DNA of 45,391 nt from CAYTAP01 sp964435775 (GTDB lineage Bacteria; Planctomycetota; Phycisphaerae; Tepidisphaerales; Tepidisphaeraceae): contig CAYTAP010000012.1 of assembly GCA_964435775.1 (NCBI GenBank), forward strand, positions 1-45,391, given 5' to 3'. Every line of letters starts with the position of its first letter. Within the stretch, counting starts at the first letter, position 1. Both the position numbers and the translations under genes were made by a program. The notes under the pieces were generated by a model. It did not search any database. It saw only the letters and a list, made by a program, of their open reading frames with translations, and had not been told where the DNA came from. Shown piece after piece: positions 9,526 to 17,676 of this stretch.

Positions 9526-10452
9526 ATGACGACCAGGCAACGGATCAAGACTTCGATGCGCGGATGCAGCGGCCACCGACGATGGCTCCTGATTCCCGGA
9601 TTGCTGCTCCTGTGCGTGTTGACGGGCTGCCAGGTGGCCGCCCCTCAACCATCGGAAAAACCACCGGTGCAGCTCGAGCTTGTTCCGATCACCGGAGGGG
9701 ACCAAGCGACGGTTGCGCCCAAATCGCTCGATCCCCGCTCGGCCAACGCGGCTGTCTATGCGTATCTCGACATTTATCAGTTGTCCGTCCCCTACGGCGC
9801 GATCAGCGGCAACGAGCAATTCTGGAAGCGGATCAGCGAGCAGTCCGTGGACATTATGACCTACGACCTGCTTTATAAGAATGGAATCCGCGTCGGGGAG
9901 GCGTCGTTGAGTGACTGGGACTACTTCAAACCCATCATCAATCAATACCCCACGACCTCCCGCACCAGCACGCTGACCAACACCCCCGGCAAGGCGATGG
10001 AGATCGAGATTAAAAAAGACATTCCCGGACAAACACTTTTTTACTTCAACAACTATGACATGCTTCAAGGTCGAACGTATGACCAGAGCGACAACCTGCT
10101 GGCCGTGTCGTATGAACCGGCGCCGAGGCGTTTTGGCGCGGTGCGGGTGACGCTCTGCCCCGTCATTCGCGCCACGCGAAAGCGGTTGGAGTTCACCGTG
10201 CGAAATGATGAGCGCGAAATCCAGTATGTGACGCCCGAGCGCCTGTTCGACCTGAACCTGACGGCCGATGTGCCGCCCGGGCATTTCCTGGTCGTCGCGC
10301 CGTCCCCCCAGGCGCTGGACGCCACAAGTGTCGGGAGGGCGTTTTTAACGCTCGACGGCAAGACCGAACGGCTGGAGGAAGTGTTCCTTGTCATTCCCCG
10401 CGCCTTCACCGCCAAAGTGCAGCCAGCCACTGCGCCGGGCGACAAGAAGTGA
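9526..10452 (+). CDS. Predicted lipoprotein of unknown function
   Basis: The start at 9526 follows GGTGAGGA by about 10 bp and gives a basic N-terminus, the hydrophobic core WLLIPGLLLLCVL and the lipobox LTGC; the Cys would be the lipidated first residue of the mature protein. An upstream in-frame ATG at 9451 lies just past the repeat array and seems less likely. The mature part, about 275 residues, is soluble and mixed alpha/beta, with several Tyr/Asp-rich stretches and no motif I recognise. It would sit on a membrane facing the periplasm. It lies between argD and an FAD oxidoreductase on the same strand, but nothing in the sequence links their functions. Confidence 0.75.
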   Translation: MTTRQRIKTSMRGCSGHRRWLLIPGLLLLCVLTGCQVAAPQPSEKPPVQLELVPITGGDQATVAPKSLDPRSANAAVYAYLDIYQLSVPYGAISGNEQFWKRISEQSVDIMTYDLLYKNGIRVGEASLSDWDYFKPIINQYPTTSRTSTLTNTPGKAMEIEIKKDIPGQTLFYFNNYDMLQGRTYDQSDNLLAVSYEPAPRRFGAVRVTLCPVIRATRKRLEFTVRNDEREIQYVTPERLFDLNLTADVPPGHFLVVAPSPQALDATSVGRAFLTLDGKTERLEEVFLVIPRAFTAKVQPATAPGDKK

Positions 10453-10492
10453 TTTGCATGCCCAGCACCATCAACCCCGACCAAGGATGTTT

Positions 10493-12100
10493 ATGAACGA
10501 CCTGAACTACTATCGTCCAGACTGGATTCAACCGACGGATCGCCATCTCAATGCCGACATCTGCGTCTATGGCGGCACGTCGGCGGGCATCATCGCCGCA
10601 ATCAAGGCAAAACAGTTGGGCAAGTCGGTCATCCTGCTCAATCCCGGCAAGCACCTGGGCGGGTTGACCACCGGCGGGCTTGGCTGGACCGACTACGGCC
10701 AGCAGCAGGTCATCGGCGGGTTGTCGCGCGAGTTTTACCGCCGCTGCGGCGTCGCGTATGGCAAGGCCGAGGAGTTCCTGTTCGAACCCCATGTCGCCGC
10801 GGAGGTGTATGATCGCTGGCTGGCCGAATCACAGATATCGGTGGGGCAGTGCCAATACCTGGACAAGGCGATCAAATCCGGCAATCGCATCACCGCGATC
10901 ACCCTGACGAGCGGGCTGCGGGTCGAGGCTGCGATGTTCATCGACGCGACCTATGAAGGTGATCTGCTGGCCGCCGCGGGGGTGAGTTTCACCGTCGGGC
11001 GGGAGGGGAATGATGTTTACAACGAGACCCTCAACGGCATCCAGGTGCGCCACAGCCACCAGTTCAGCAATCCGGTTGATCCATTCATCAAGGAAGGGGA
11101 TCCGGACAGCGGGCTGCTGCCGATGATTGTCGCCGAGGACCTGTCGCAAAAGCAGGGCACCGGTGACAAGCGCGTGCAGGCGTACTGCTTTCGGATGTGC
11201 ATGACCGACGATCCGGCGCTGCGCATCGCGTGGGAACGGCCGGAGCATTATGACCCGTCGATGTATGTGCTGGCGGAGCGATGGTATTGCGGTGACAAGG
11301 ACGATCACAACGATTCGCTATCCAAGGAGCGAAATCGGCATCATCCGTTTGTCCCCAAGAAGCTGGACATCCTCCCCAACCTCACGCCAGGCGGCTATCA
11401 CAAGACGGACACCAACAACCATGGCCCGGTGTCCAGCGACTTTATCGGCGGCAATCATGATTGGCCCATCGCCTCGTATGAGCGGCGTGAAGAGATTTTC
11501 CAGGCGCACCTCAATTATCAAAAGGGCTTTTACTGGTTCATGGCCAACAACCAGAAGATTCCCTCCCGCTATCGAGAGGCGTATGCGCACTGGGGCCTTG
11601 CGTCCGACGAGTTCCAATCGACGGGGAACTGGCCGCACTCGCTGTATGTCCGCGAGGGACGTCGGATGATCAGCGACTACGTCATCACGGAACACGATTG
11701 CCTCGCCCATCGGGTGGCCGACGATGCCGTGGGGATGGGCAGTTACGGGATGGACTCGCACAACTGCTCGCGCTACGTCGATCGTCGCGAGGGCAGGCCG
11801 CGCGTCATGAATGAAGGTGATGTGCAGGTGGCGGCCAAGCCGTACCCCGTCTCGTATCGCGCCATTACGCCAAAGGCGGGCGAATGCGCCAACCTTATCG
11901 TCCCCATCAGCCTCTCCGCCAGCCACATCGCCTTTGGGTCGGTGCGGATGGAGCCGGTGTTCATGGTGCTTGGTGAATCGGCCGCCATCGCGGCGCATTT
12001 GGCGATCGAAGGTAAAACGTCGGTACAGGGTGTGGATTCGAAAAAGCTTCGGGATCACTTGCTCGCCGCCGGGCAGGTGCTCACGAATCCAGGGAAATAG
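10493..12100 (+). CDS. FAD-dependent oxidoreductase (FAD_oxidored, PF12831-like)
   Basis: The start at 10493 lies 6 bp after AAGG; an ATG at 10487 is too close to that site. The protein has 535 residues. DICVYGGTSAGIIAAIKAK near the N-terminus is an adenine-dinucleotide-binding beta-alpha-beta motif with the YGGTSAG form typical of PF12831 proteins, followed by HLGGLTTGGLGWTD. ATYEGDLLAAAG in the middle and GESAAIAAHLAIE near the C-terminus fit the same family. No signal peptide is visible. The family is abundant in Planctomycetota and linked by others to polysaccharide or organic-acid breakdown, but its reactions are mostly unassigned. It converges on scpB with about 107 bp between stops. 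Confidence 0.85.
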   Translation: MNDLNYYRPDWIQPTDRHLNADICVYGGTSAGIIAAIKAKQLGKSVILLNPGKHLGGLTTGGLGWTDYGQQQVIGGLSREFYRRCGVAYGKAEEFLFEPHVAAEVYDRWLAESQISVGQCQYLDKAIKSGNRITAITLTSGLRVEAAMFIDATYEGDLLAAAGVSFTVGREGNDVYNETLNGIQVRHSHQFSNPVDPFIKEGDPDSGLLPMIVAEDLSQKQGTGDKRVQAYCFRMCMTDDPALRIAWERPEHYDPSMYVLAERWYCGDKDDHNDSLSKERNRHHPFVPKKLDILPNLTPGGYHKTDTNNHGPVSSDFIGGNHDWPIASYERREEIFQAHLNYQKGFYWFMANNQKIPSRYREAYAHWGLASDEFQSTGNWPHSLYVREGRRMISDYVITEHDCLAHRVADDAVGMGSYGMDSHNCSRYVDRREGRPRVMNEGDVQVAAKPYPVSYRAITPKAGECANLIVPISLSASHIAFGSVRMEPVFMVLGESAAIAAHLAIEGKTSVQGVDSKKLRDHLLAAGQVLTNPGK

Positions 12101-12207
12101 CACATCTGTTCGCAAGAGGTGCCACCGCAGAGCCTGGTCCAAGCCGCCCTCGCGTCGGTCCATGGTGATCTGTGTCTCTAGGCGACCACAGCGTCAATAG
12201 CGGCAAG

Positions 12208-12927
12208 CTATGCGGTTGTGGGAGGGGATGGCGGCTTGGGAGCCTCTTCGGGTTTGGGGAGGTCTTTGAGTGTGTTCAGGCCGAACAGTTCGAGGAACCG
12301 TCGGGTGGTGCCGTAGAGGATTGGTCGGCCGGGTTCCTCGGCCCGACCGGCGATTTTGACGAGGTGTTTTTCCATCAGGCTGCGGATCGTTTCCCCGCAC
12401 GCCACGCCGCGGATCGCCTCGAGGTCCGCGCGCAGGATCGGCTGCTTGTAGGCGATGATCGCCAGCGTTTCGAGCGCGGCCTTGCTCAATTTCGCATCCT
12501 GCTCGCGGTGATGCAGCTTTCTCAGGTACTCCCCATATTCCGGGAGCGTCAGCAACTGATATCCCCCGGCCACCTGCTCGACCCGGAAGCATCGCCCGCC
12601 GGCGGCATATTGTTCATTGAGAGTTTTGATCGCACGGCGCAGCGGCTTGGTCGTGGGAAGCTCCATCAGCTCCGCCAGCCGCCCGGCCGTCAATGGATGA
12701 TGCGTGCTGAACAGCAGCGCTTCCAGCACGGTCAATTCGACCTCGGCCTCGGGCGCGACATCGCCATTTGGCGACTCGCTCGCAGCGTCTTCCTCGGCTT
12801 CAATGGCCGCGCCATCGGGCGCATCGGTCGGTTCCGGCGCTTCAATGCGATCCTCGCCGGTCAATTCGATCGGTTCATCATTCACAGCCACTTCTTCGAT
12901 CTCGTCCCGCACCAGTCGCATGATCAT
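12208..12927 (-). CDS. scpB: Segregation and condensation protein B
   Basis: The 239-residue protein shows the ScpB tandem winged-helix pattern: VLEALLFSTHHPLTAGRLAEL starts the first domain (about 70-150), and LSKAALETLAIIAYKQPILR with the following IRGV...IRSLMEKHLVK and YGTTRRFLELFGL mark the second. ScpB dimers bind the kleisin ScpA and the SMC ATPase to condense and segregate chromosomes. The N-terminal 65 residues are an unusually acidic extension, and the last 20 are rich in Pro and Glu. An ATG two codons in is an alternative start. No scpA or smc lies in the window; the gene is followed by convergent FAD oxidoreductase DNA. Confidence 0.93.
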   Translation of the reverse strand: MIMRLVRDEIEEVAVNDEPIELTGEDRIEAPEPTDAPDGAAIEAEEDAASESPNGDVAPEAEVELTVLEALLFSTHHPLTAGRLAELMELPTTKPLRRAIKTLNEQYAAGGRCFRVEQVAGGYQLLTLPEYGEYLRKLHHREQDAKLSKAALETLAIIAYKQPILRADLEAIRGVACGETIRSLMEKHLVKIAGRAEEPGRPILYGTTRRFLELFGLNTLKDLPKPEEAPKPPSPPTTA

Positions 12928-12996
12928 GCACGGTCCTCCGATGGGGACATTATCGGCCCGTGCAAACTGATTTGTGCAGCGATTCCGCTGGAAATT

Positions 12997-13227
12997 TCAC
13001 ATAAGGCTTGCCGCCCCGCTGTTCATACCGCAGCCTCCAGTAGACTCGAAAATCGCGGGGGTGGTCAGCGTCAACTTCGGGCTGGTCGCCTGGTTTGGCG
13101 TGATGCGCATCGCTTCGTGCGAGTCCAGTCCTTGGATCGGCATCCGAACCTCATGAATCGTCTTCTGGCAGCCGGCCACAGCGGTCAGGCTAATTGTCAG
13201 CAGCGTGAGGCATCGAATGGTTCGCAT
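12997..13227 (-). CDS. Small predicted lipoprotein (76 aa)
   Basis: The start at 13227 is preceded by AAGGAG at good spacing and gives MRTIRCLTLLTISLTAVAGC, a complete lipoprotein signal with lipobox VAGC. The mature part is only about 57 residues, contains PIQGLDSHEAMRI and has no recognised domain. Its first 38 bp and its ribosome site lie inside the 3' end of the upstream glycosyltransferase gene, so the two are probably translationally coupled. It may be a small envelope factor; the function is unknown. Confidence 0.65.
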   Translation of the reverse strand: MRTIRCLTLLTISLTAVAGCQKTIHEVRMPIQGLDSHEAMRITPNQATSPKLTLTTPAIFESTGGCGMNSGAASLM

Positions 13228-14497
13228 CAAGGCTCCTTGAACAAGGTTCGGTTTCATGCCGTGCCAGCCGCACCAGACTGTCGCAAAACTCGCCGCACAA
13301 TTGCGATTGCGTGAAATGCGCCGCAAGCGCCGCCGACGCCCGCGCGCCCATCTGATTCAAATCCGCCTGCGGAGCGGCCAGCGCCTCGCGTATACCCGCG
13401 ATCGCGCCCGTCACATCGCCATGTTTGATGCTCCAGCCGATCCGGTGCTCGGCGAGCAGGTCGCTCACATGCGACTGGCTGGGTCCAAAATAGAGGATGG
13501 GACGCCCGACCGCCATCGCCCCGTACACCTTGCAGGGGTGAATGATCCCCGCCATCGATTCGCCAAGGCTCACCACATGCACATCGGCGGCGCTGAGTGA
13601 ATGCCCCAATTCCGCCAGCGGCTGGTAGGGGAGTGAGATGATGTTGTCCAGTTGATTGGTCTTGGCGAACTCCTCGATCTCCCGCTTGACGATGCCGCCT
13701 CCCACAAAGAGGAACCGCACATTGGGATCATCCCGAAACGCCAGCGATGCCTCCAAGAGCGTGGTCAGTGGATTCGATGGCGTGTGGTTGCCGCTGTACA
13801 TGATCACAAACTTATCCATCAGCCCATGCTGGGCTCGGAATGGATTGGCCGCGTGGCTCACCGGTTCCAGGTGATCCTCGTGCGGCCACGGTGGAATGAT
13901 CCGCGTCTTGCCCGACAGATCGATGCCACGCCTCGCTTTCAGCCGGTCAAGCATGAACCGGTCGAGCGCGACGATCAGGCCGGCGCGTTTGAGGATGAAT
14001 CGGTTTCCCCCTTCGAGGAACCGCGCCATCATCCCGCCGCTCTTGATTTTACCCAGGGTCAGGAGTTGATCGGGGTTGAGATCCATCGCCCAGTACGCCA
14101 CAGGCGCGCGTCGCACGAACCCGACCAGTGATCCCGCGACGCCGATCATCGGCGGTGAAGTGCTGAGCAATATCGCATCCGGGCGTTTGGTGAACAGCCC
14201 GTGAAGCAGTGCCTGGACATGAAAACTGAAAGTGCCCAGGACTCGTTTGAGGAACGATTTTTTCCCGAAGCTCGTCCAGGGCAGCCGCCGCACAGTGACG
14301 CCCTGGATCACTTCCCGCGACGGGTATCGCACGGCGCCGGTTTCGTAGCTCCGGTTGGATGCGTATACGGTGACACGGTGCCCGCGGCGGGCGAGCTCGA
14401 TGGCGACGTCGGCGATGTGTTGCCCAACGCTCGCCGGGTCGGGGATGAAGACCTGGCTGAAGATGACGAATGTGTTGGACGCCACGTTGCGGATCAA
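13190..14497 (-). CDS. Family-4 glycosyltransferase (WbuB-like)
   Basis: The 435-residue protein has a GT-B layout. The N-terminal half begins with VIFSQVFIPDPASVGQHIAD and AIELARRGHRVTVYAS, typical of the acceptor domain of WbuB-type enzymes. The C-terminal half has FVIMYSGNHT and FLFVGGG, the nucleotide-sugar-binding segments, and IIHPCKVYGAMAVGRPILYFG in place of the usual E-x7-E region. Such enzymes add a sugar from a nucleotide donor to a polysaccharide or lipid-linked intermediate at the cytoplasmic membrane. It follows the GDP-mannose epimerase-like gene by about 95 bp on the same strand, so both probably serve exopolysaccharide or O-antigen synthesis. Its 3' end overlaps the small lipoprotein gene. 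Confidence 0.85.
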   Translation of the reverse strand: MIRNVASNTFVIFSQVFIPDPASVGQHIADVAIELARRGHRVTVYASNRSYETGAVRYPSREVIQGVTVRRLPWTSFGKKSFLKRVLGTFSFHVQALLHGLFTKRPDAILLSTSPPMIGVAGSLVGFVRRAPVAYWAMDLNPDQLLTLGKIKSGGMMARFLEGGNRFILKRAGLIVALDRFMLDRLKARRGIDLSGKTRIIPPWPHEDHLEPVSHAANPFRAQHGLMDKFVIMYSGNHTPSNPLTTLLEASLAFRDDPNVRFLFVGGGIVKREIEEFAKTNQLDNIISLPYQPLAELGHSLSAADVHVVSLGESMAGIIHPCKVYGAMAVGRPILYFGPSQSHVSDLLAEHRIGWSIKHGDVTGAIAGIREALAAPQADLNQMGARASAALAAHFTQSQLCGEFCDSLVRLARHETEPCSRSLDANHSMPHAADN

Positions 14498-14592
14498 GGT
14501 GTTGATTGTCCGTTCCGCTGGTCCATCTTTAGACCGCCGATCGCCTCAACAGGCCGACGGGCGGCGCCACGCGACCAACCTTCGTCATGGGC

Positions 14593-15573
14593 TTAGTGCT
14601 TTTTGGCGGCCATCTGGTCATAGATCCAGCGGTATGTCTTTTCCATCCCATCGCGAAGCTTGGTGTTGGGCTCCCAGTGCAGGAGTTTTTCGATCAGGGT
14701 GTTGTCGCTGTTGCGTCCGTTGACCCCCTTGGGGGCGCTGAGATTATACGACCGCTTCAACTTGATGCCGGCGATGTCTTCAACGATGTCCACAAGCTGG
14801 TTGATGCTGACCAGCTCGCTGCTGCCCAGGTTGATTGGCTCGATGATATCGCTGTCCGTGATCATCTGAATGCCCTTCAGGCAGTCGGTGATGTACATGA
14901 ACGATCGCGTTTGATGGCCGTCGCCCCAGATTTCCATCTCGTGTTTGCCGCTCATCTTTGCTTCGATCACCTTGCGGCACATCGCGGCCGGGGCTTTCTC
15001 GCGTCCGCCTTCCCACGTCCCAAACGGCCCGTACACATTGTGAAACCGCGCCACGCGTGTCGTCAGGCCAAAGTCTTCGCGGAAATGGCGGCACATGCGC
15101 TCGGAGAACAACTTTTCCCATCCATAGCCATCTTCCGGCATCGCGGGGTAAGCATCCTCCTCCTTTAATGCGGTAACATGCACGTCGCGCTGCTTGTCGG
15201 CGTTGTACACGCAGGCCGACGAGGCATAGAAAAAGCGCTCGACACCGTCCCGCTGGGCCGCCTGCAACAGGTGCGTGTTGATCAGCACACTGAGCATGCA
15301 CAGCGCCCGGTTGTTTTCAATAAATCCCATTCCGCCCATGTTGGCGGCCAGATTATAAACGACCGACGCCCCCTCCAACGCCTTGTCGCACGCCTCCTTC
15401 AGATTCAAATCGAGTTGCAGGTTTTCGGCTTTCTCATCCCGCTGGTACCATTCATCAAATGGCTTGACATCGACGGAACGGACGTCGGTATACCCTTGAC
15501 GCAGCAAATCCGCGACGAGGTGCCCGCCGATGAACCCGCCGCCGCCACACACAACCACCTTCTTGTTTTTCAT
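14593..15573 (-). CDS. GDP-mannose 3,5-epimerase-like short-chain dehydrogenase
   Basis: The 326-residue extended-SDR protein starts with VVVCGGGGFIGGHL, the NAD-binding glycine motif. It has NMGGMGFIENN and YPAMPEDGYGWEK, both close to GDP-mannose 3,5-epimerase. Y150 and K154 form the YxxxK pair. C121 and K193 sit 29 before and 43 after the Tyr, exactly the spacing of the catalytic Cys145, Tyr174 and Lys217 of the Arabidopsis enzyme. That enzyme inverts C3 and C5 of GDP-mannose to give GDP-L-galactose and GDP-L-gulose. The sequence therefore supports this reaction rather than a generic UDP-glucose epimerase. It is the first gene of the leftward polysaccharide pair, behind a good promoter. 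Confidence 0.85.
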   Translation of the reverse strand: MKNKKVVVCGGGGFIGGHLVADLLRQGYTDVRSVDVKPFDEWYQRDEKAENLQLDLNLKEACDKALEGASVVYNLAANMGGMGFIENNRALCMLSVLINTHLLQAAQRDGVERFFYASSACVYNADKQRDVHVTALKEEDAYPAMPEDGYGWEKLFSERMCRHFREDFGLTTRVARFHNVYGPFGTWEGGREKAPAAMCRKVIEAKMSGKHEMEIWGDGHQTRSFMYITDCLKGIQMITDSDIIEPINLGSSELVSINQLVDIVEDIAGIKLKRSYNLSAPKGVNGRNSDNTLIEKLLHWEPNTKLRDGMEKTYRWIYDQMAAKKH

Positions 15574-15731
15574 AATGCAATACCAGATAAGGGATTACGA
15601 ATTCGCGCCCACGATCTTAATGCCAACGCCCATACCCATCGCTCATCCCTTGGTAAGGGCGATCCGAGACCTCAAACACTTAATCGCCGCCGCACAGGAT
15701 CGGCCAGCTATAACTATACCAATGCGGTCGA

Positions 15732-15759
15732 AGTATAAATTACCCCGTATCGCAGTCAA
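15732..15759 (-). promoter_or_regulatory. Sigma-70-like promoter for the epimerase/glycosyltransferase genes
   Basis: On the minus strand TTGACT (15754-15759), a 16-bp spacer and TATACT (15732-15737) match the consensus at 5 of 6 bases in each box. The leader to the ATG at 15573 would be about 150 nt. Confidence 0.6.
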
Positions 15760-15760
15760 G

Positions 15761-15774
15761 TTGACATCGGTCAT
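15761..15774. promoter_or_regulatory. FNR/NNR-like palindrome TTGAC-N4-GTCAT
   Basis: TGAC-ATCG-GTCA is a perfect 4-bp-arm palindrome with a TTGAC left half-site, resembling CRP/FNR-family boxes of the NNR/DNR type (TTGAC-N4-rTCAA). It lies just upstream of the leftward -35 box and about 73 bp before the predicted rightward start. Regulation by oxygen or NO is an inference; the right half-site ends in T instead of A. Confidence 0.35.
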
Positions 15775-15806
15775 TCAGAGCCGCAGCATTATGCGTAGCC
15801 AGGCGG

Positions 15807-15834
15807 TTGAAATCCAGACAAATAGGTCTAGAAT
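15807..15834 (+). promoter_or_regulatory. Candidate rightward promoter of the nir cluster
   Basis: TTGAAA (15807-15812), a 16-bp spacer and TAGAAT (15829-15834) precede the membrane-protein gene at 15905. The predicted start near 15841 overlaps the AATCAC-N7-GTGATT inverted repeat, a possible operator. Confidence 0.4.
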
Positions 15835-15904
15835 CACTTTCGGCGTGATTTCCAGCCTGCGCGTTGATATGCGGATGGCCGCGTCGCGATAACACACCAC
15901 CCCC

Positions 15905-17593
15905 ATGCGCCAGCCCACGCATATTGCATCAGACATGACCGTCAGACAGGTCGCCACCGCCTGGCCGGCATGCGCGGCGTTGTTTGAAAATTATCCGTCC
16001 GCCCGTGTGGATGGTCGATGGACGCTTCAGGAGTTGACGCCCTTTGCCCGCTCATGTGGCATCGATTCCGCAGCGCTGCTCAAGCGTCTCTCAAGCTTGG
16101 CCGACGTGCCGATCGAACCGGTTGCCCGTCGGCAGGTCGCCTCTCCGATTCCATTGGTCTTTCTGGCGCTGGGGATCACGCTCACGCTCGGCGCCAGTTG
16201 GGGTGTCATCCTTCTCCTGCGCATTGCGGTTGGCGTCAACTACGCGACCGTCCCCGCGATGGATGTCCACATCCACGGCGTCGCACAGCTTTGGGGATGG
16301 ATGGCGCTGTTCATATTCGCGGTGGGGGCGCATCTGCTCCGGCAAACCACGGTCACGCCCGCGCCGCTCTGGCTTGAACGTCTGGCCGCATTGTTTGTGT
16401 TGCTGGGAATCGTCGTCCTCTTCACGAGCCTGAGCCAGACCGTCCATCGCGCTTTCCCCGCGACCGATATTGTGGGATCGAGCTGTTTTCTCGTCGCCGC
16501 CATCCTTTTTAGTTTCTCCGTCGCGGTTTCCCTGCGCGGAGCCGTCAAAAGCCAGAAGCGCCACGGTTTCATTTTCCTCGTCGCGTGGCTGTGCATCTGG
16601 GCGGCCACCGATCTGTACCTGCGCCTGCGCTACTCAACGCATACGGTTCTTCCCGACCCTGCTCGCGCCCTGCTCATTGTCCTTCCTGTCCTCGGCCTTG
16701 GCGTCAACGCAATCTACGGCTTTGGCATCCGGCTCATCCCCGGCCTGCTCAACATCACGCACCCGAGGCAGGCTTTTTTCTCCAAGGCACTGATGTCCCA
16801 CAACGCCGGGCTGATTCTCTTCATCACTCCATTTCACTGGGTGCGTGTCATCGGCGCGGCCATGATGCTGTGTGGTGCGGTTCTATACGTCATTGGAATG
16901 GATGGGCTGCGCAGCAAGCCGTCACGCCGTTTGTATGGCATTGACCCGCGGGGCAACATCCTGATTCGCGTTGCGTTCTTCTGGCTCGTGGCCGGGCTGG
17001 CGATGATCCTCATCGAAACGATCGTGCCAGGGCTTCCTCACGCCTACAGCGGGGCATGGCGACACGCGCTGACGGTCGGTTTCATCACGACCATGATCAT
17101 GGGCGTCGGGCAGCGAATCATTCCGGTGTTTCTCAAACAGCCGCTGGCGTCCACGCGATGGATGCTCATTGGCGCAGCGCTGATCATTGTCGGCAATGCC
17201 GGGCGGGTCTCACTTGAGCTGGCGACCCTCGGGCATTGGACGTGGGCGTATCGACTGATGGGCGTGACGGGATTGTTTGAACTGACGGCGCTGGCGCTCT
17301 TCGCCGCCAATCTCGCGATGACCGTTCGCAACCGCTACCGCACCTATTCGGGATCCTCTCCGCTTCGGCCGGGCGTGCGCGTCCGTGAGGCGATCAATGC
17401 CTTCCCGGCATTGCAAACGCGGCTGCGTGAGATGGGGGTCACGATGTTTGACCAGGCGCCCTTCGTCGCGCCTTCCATGACGTTCGGCGCTTTGGCGCTC
17501 TCCAGCGGCCATGAACCGGACGAGTTTCTCAAGGAATTGACCGATCATCTGGATTCGTATCACTTCCATGACGCACTCAATACAAACGCATGA
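15905..17593 (+). CDS. NnrS-like polytopic membrane protein flanked by two DUF1858/ScdA_N-like domains
   Basis: The 562-residue protein has a soluble N-terminal domain of about 65 residues (MTVRQVATAWPACAALFE through CGIDSAALLKRLSSLAD) that resembles DUF1858/ScdA_N. About 12 hydrophobic segments follow from residue 80 to 475. The C-terminal 75 residues (VREAINAFPALQTRLREMG..., FGALALSSGHEPDEFLKELT) look like a second copy of the same fold. The membrane part has DVHIHGVAQLWGW (H122, H124) and HALTVGFITTMIMGVGQRI, His-bearing helices reminiscent of NnrS and heme-copper proteins. NnrS is linked to NO stress and denitrification, which fits the neighbouring nirK. Start: ATG at 15905, no clear ribosome site. 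The NnrS relation is by pattern, not alignment. Confidence 0.6.
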   Translation: MRQPTHIASDMTVRQVATAWPACAALFENYPSARVDGRWTLQELTPFARSCGIDSAALLKRLSSLADVPIEPVARRQVASPIPLVFLALGITLTLGASWGVILLLRIAVGVNYATVPAMDVHIHGVAQLWGWMALFIFAVGAHLLRQTTVTPAPLWLERLAALFVLLGIVVLFTSLSQTVHRAFPATDIVGSSCFLVAAILFSFSVAVSLRGAVKSQKRHGFIFLVAWLCIWAATDLYLRLRYSTHTVLPDPARALLIVLPVLGLGVNAIYGFGIRLIPGLLNITHPRQAFFSKALMSHNAGLILFITPFHWVRVIGAAMMLCGAVLYVIGMDGLRSKPSRRLYGIDPRGNILIRVAFFWLVAGLAMILIETIVPGLPHAYSGAWRHALTVGFITTMIMGVGQRIIPVFLKQPLASTRWMLIGAALIIVGNAGRVSLELATLGHWTWAYRLMGVTGLFELTALALFAANLAMTVRNRYRTYSGSSPLRPGVRVREAINAFPALQTRLREMGVTMFDQAPFVAPSMTFGALALSSGHEPDEFLKELTDHLDSYHFHDALNTNA

Positions 17594-17676
17594 AAATCAA
17601 TGAATCCCCTGTCTGGAGCTTGCGACGATTTGTCACAATTTTAAAACTGGACACTCCGGTTGGGTTAACCTAAATT

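Larger units (their letters stand above)
15574..15904. other. Divergent intergenic region
   Basis: This 331-bp AT-richer stretch lies between the leftward epimerase gene and the rightward nir cluster. It holds a strong leftward promoter, a weaker rightward promoter, an FNR/NNR-like palindrome, and a second inverted repeat AATCAC-N7-GTGATT at 15832-15850 that overlaps the predicted rightward start. No coding sequence is seen. Confidence 0.7.

Noticed and set aside
8863..10284. 473-aa open frame on the minus strand
   Set aside because: Antisense to argD and the lipoprotein gene, and translates the 14-bp repeat as a repeated peptide.
12172..13314. 380-aa open frame on the plus strand
   Set aside because: It covers scpB and the small lipoprotein on the other strand, both of which have clear motifs and ribosome sites.
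17594..17676. Promoter directly before the azurin gene
   Set aside because: TGGACA-17-TAAATT can be drawn, but the -10 would touch the start codon; no better pair was found.
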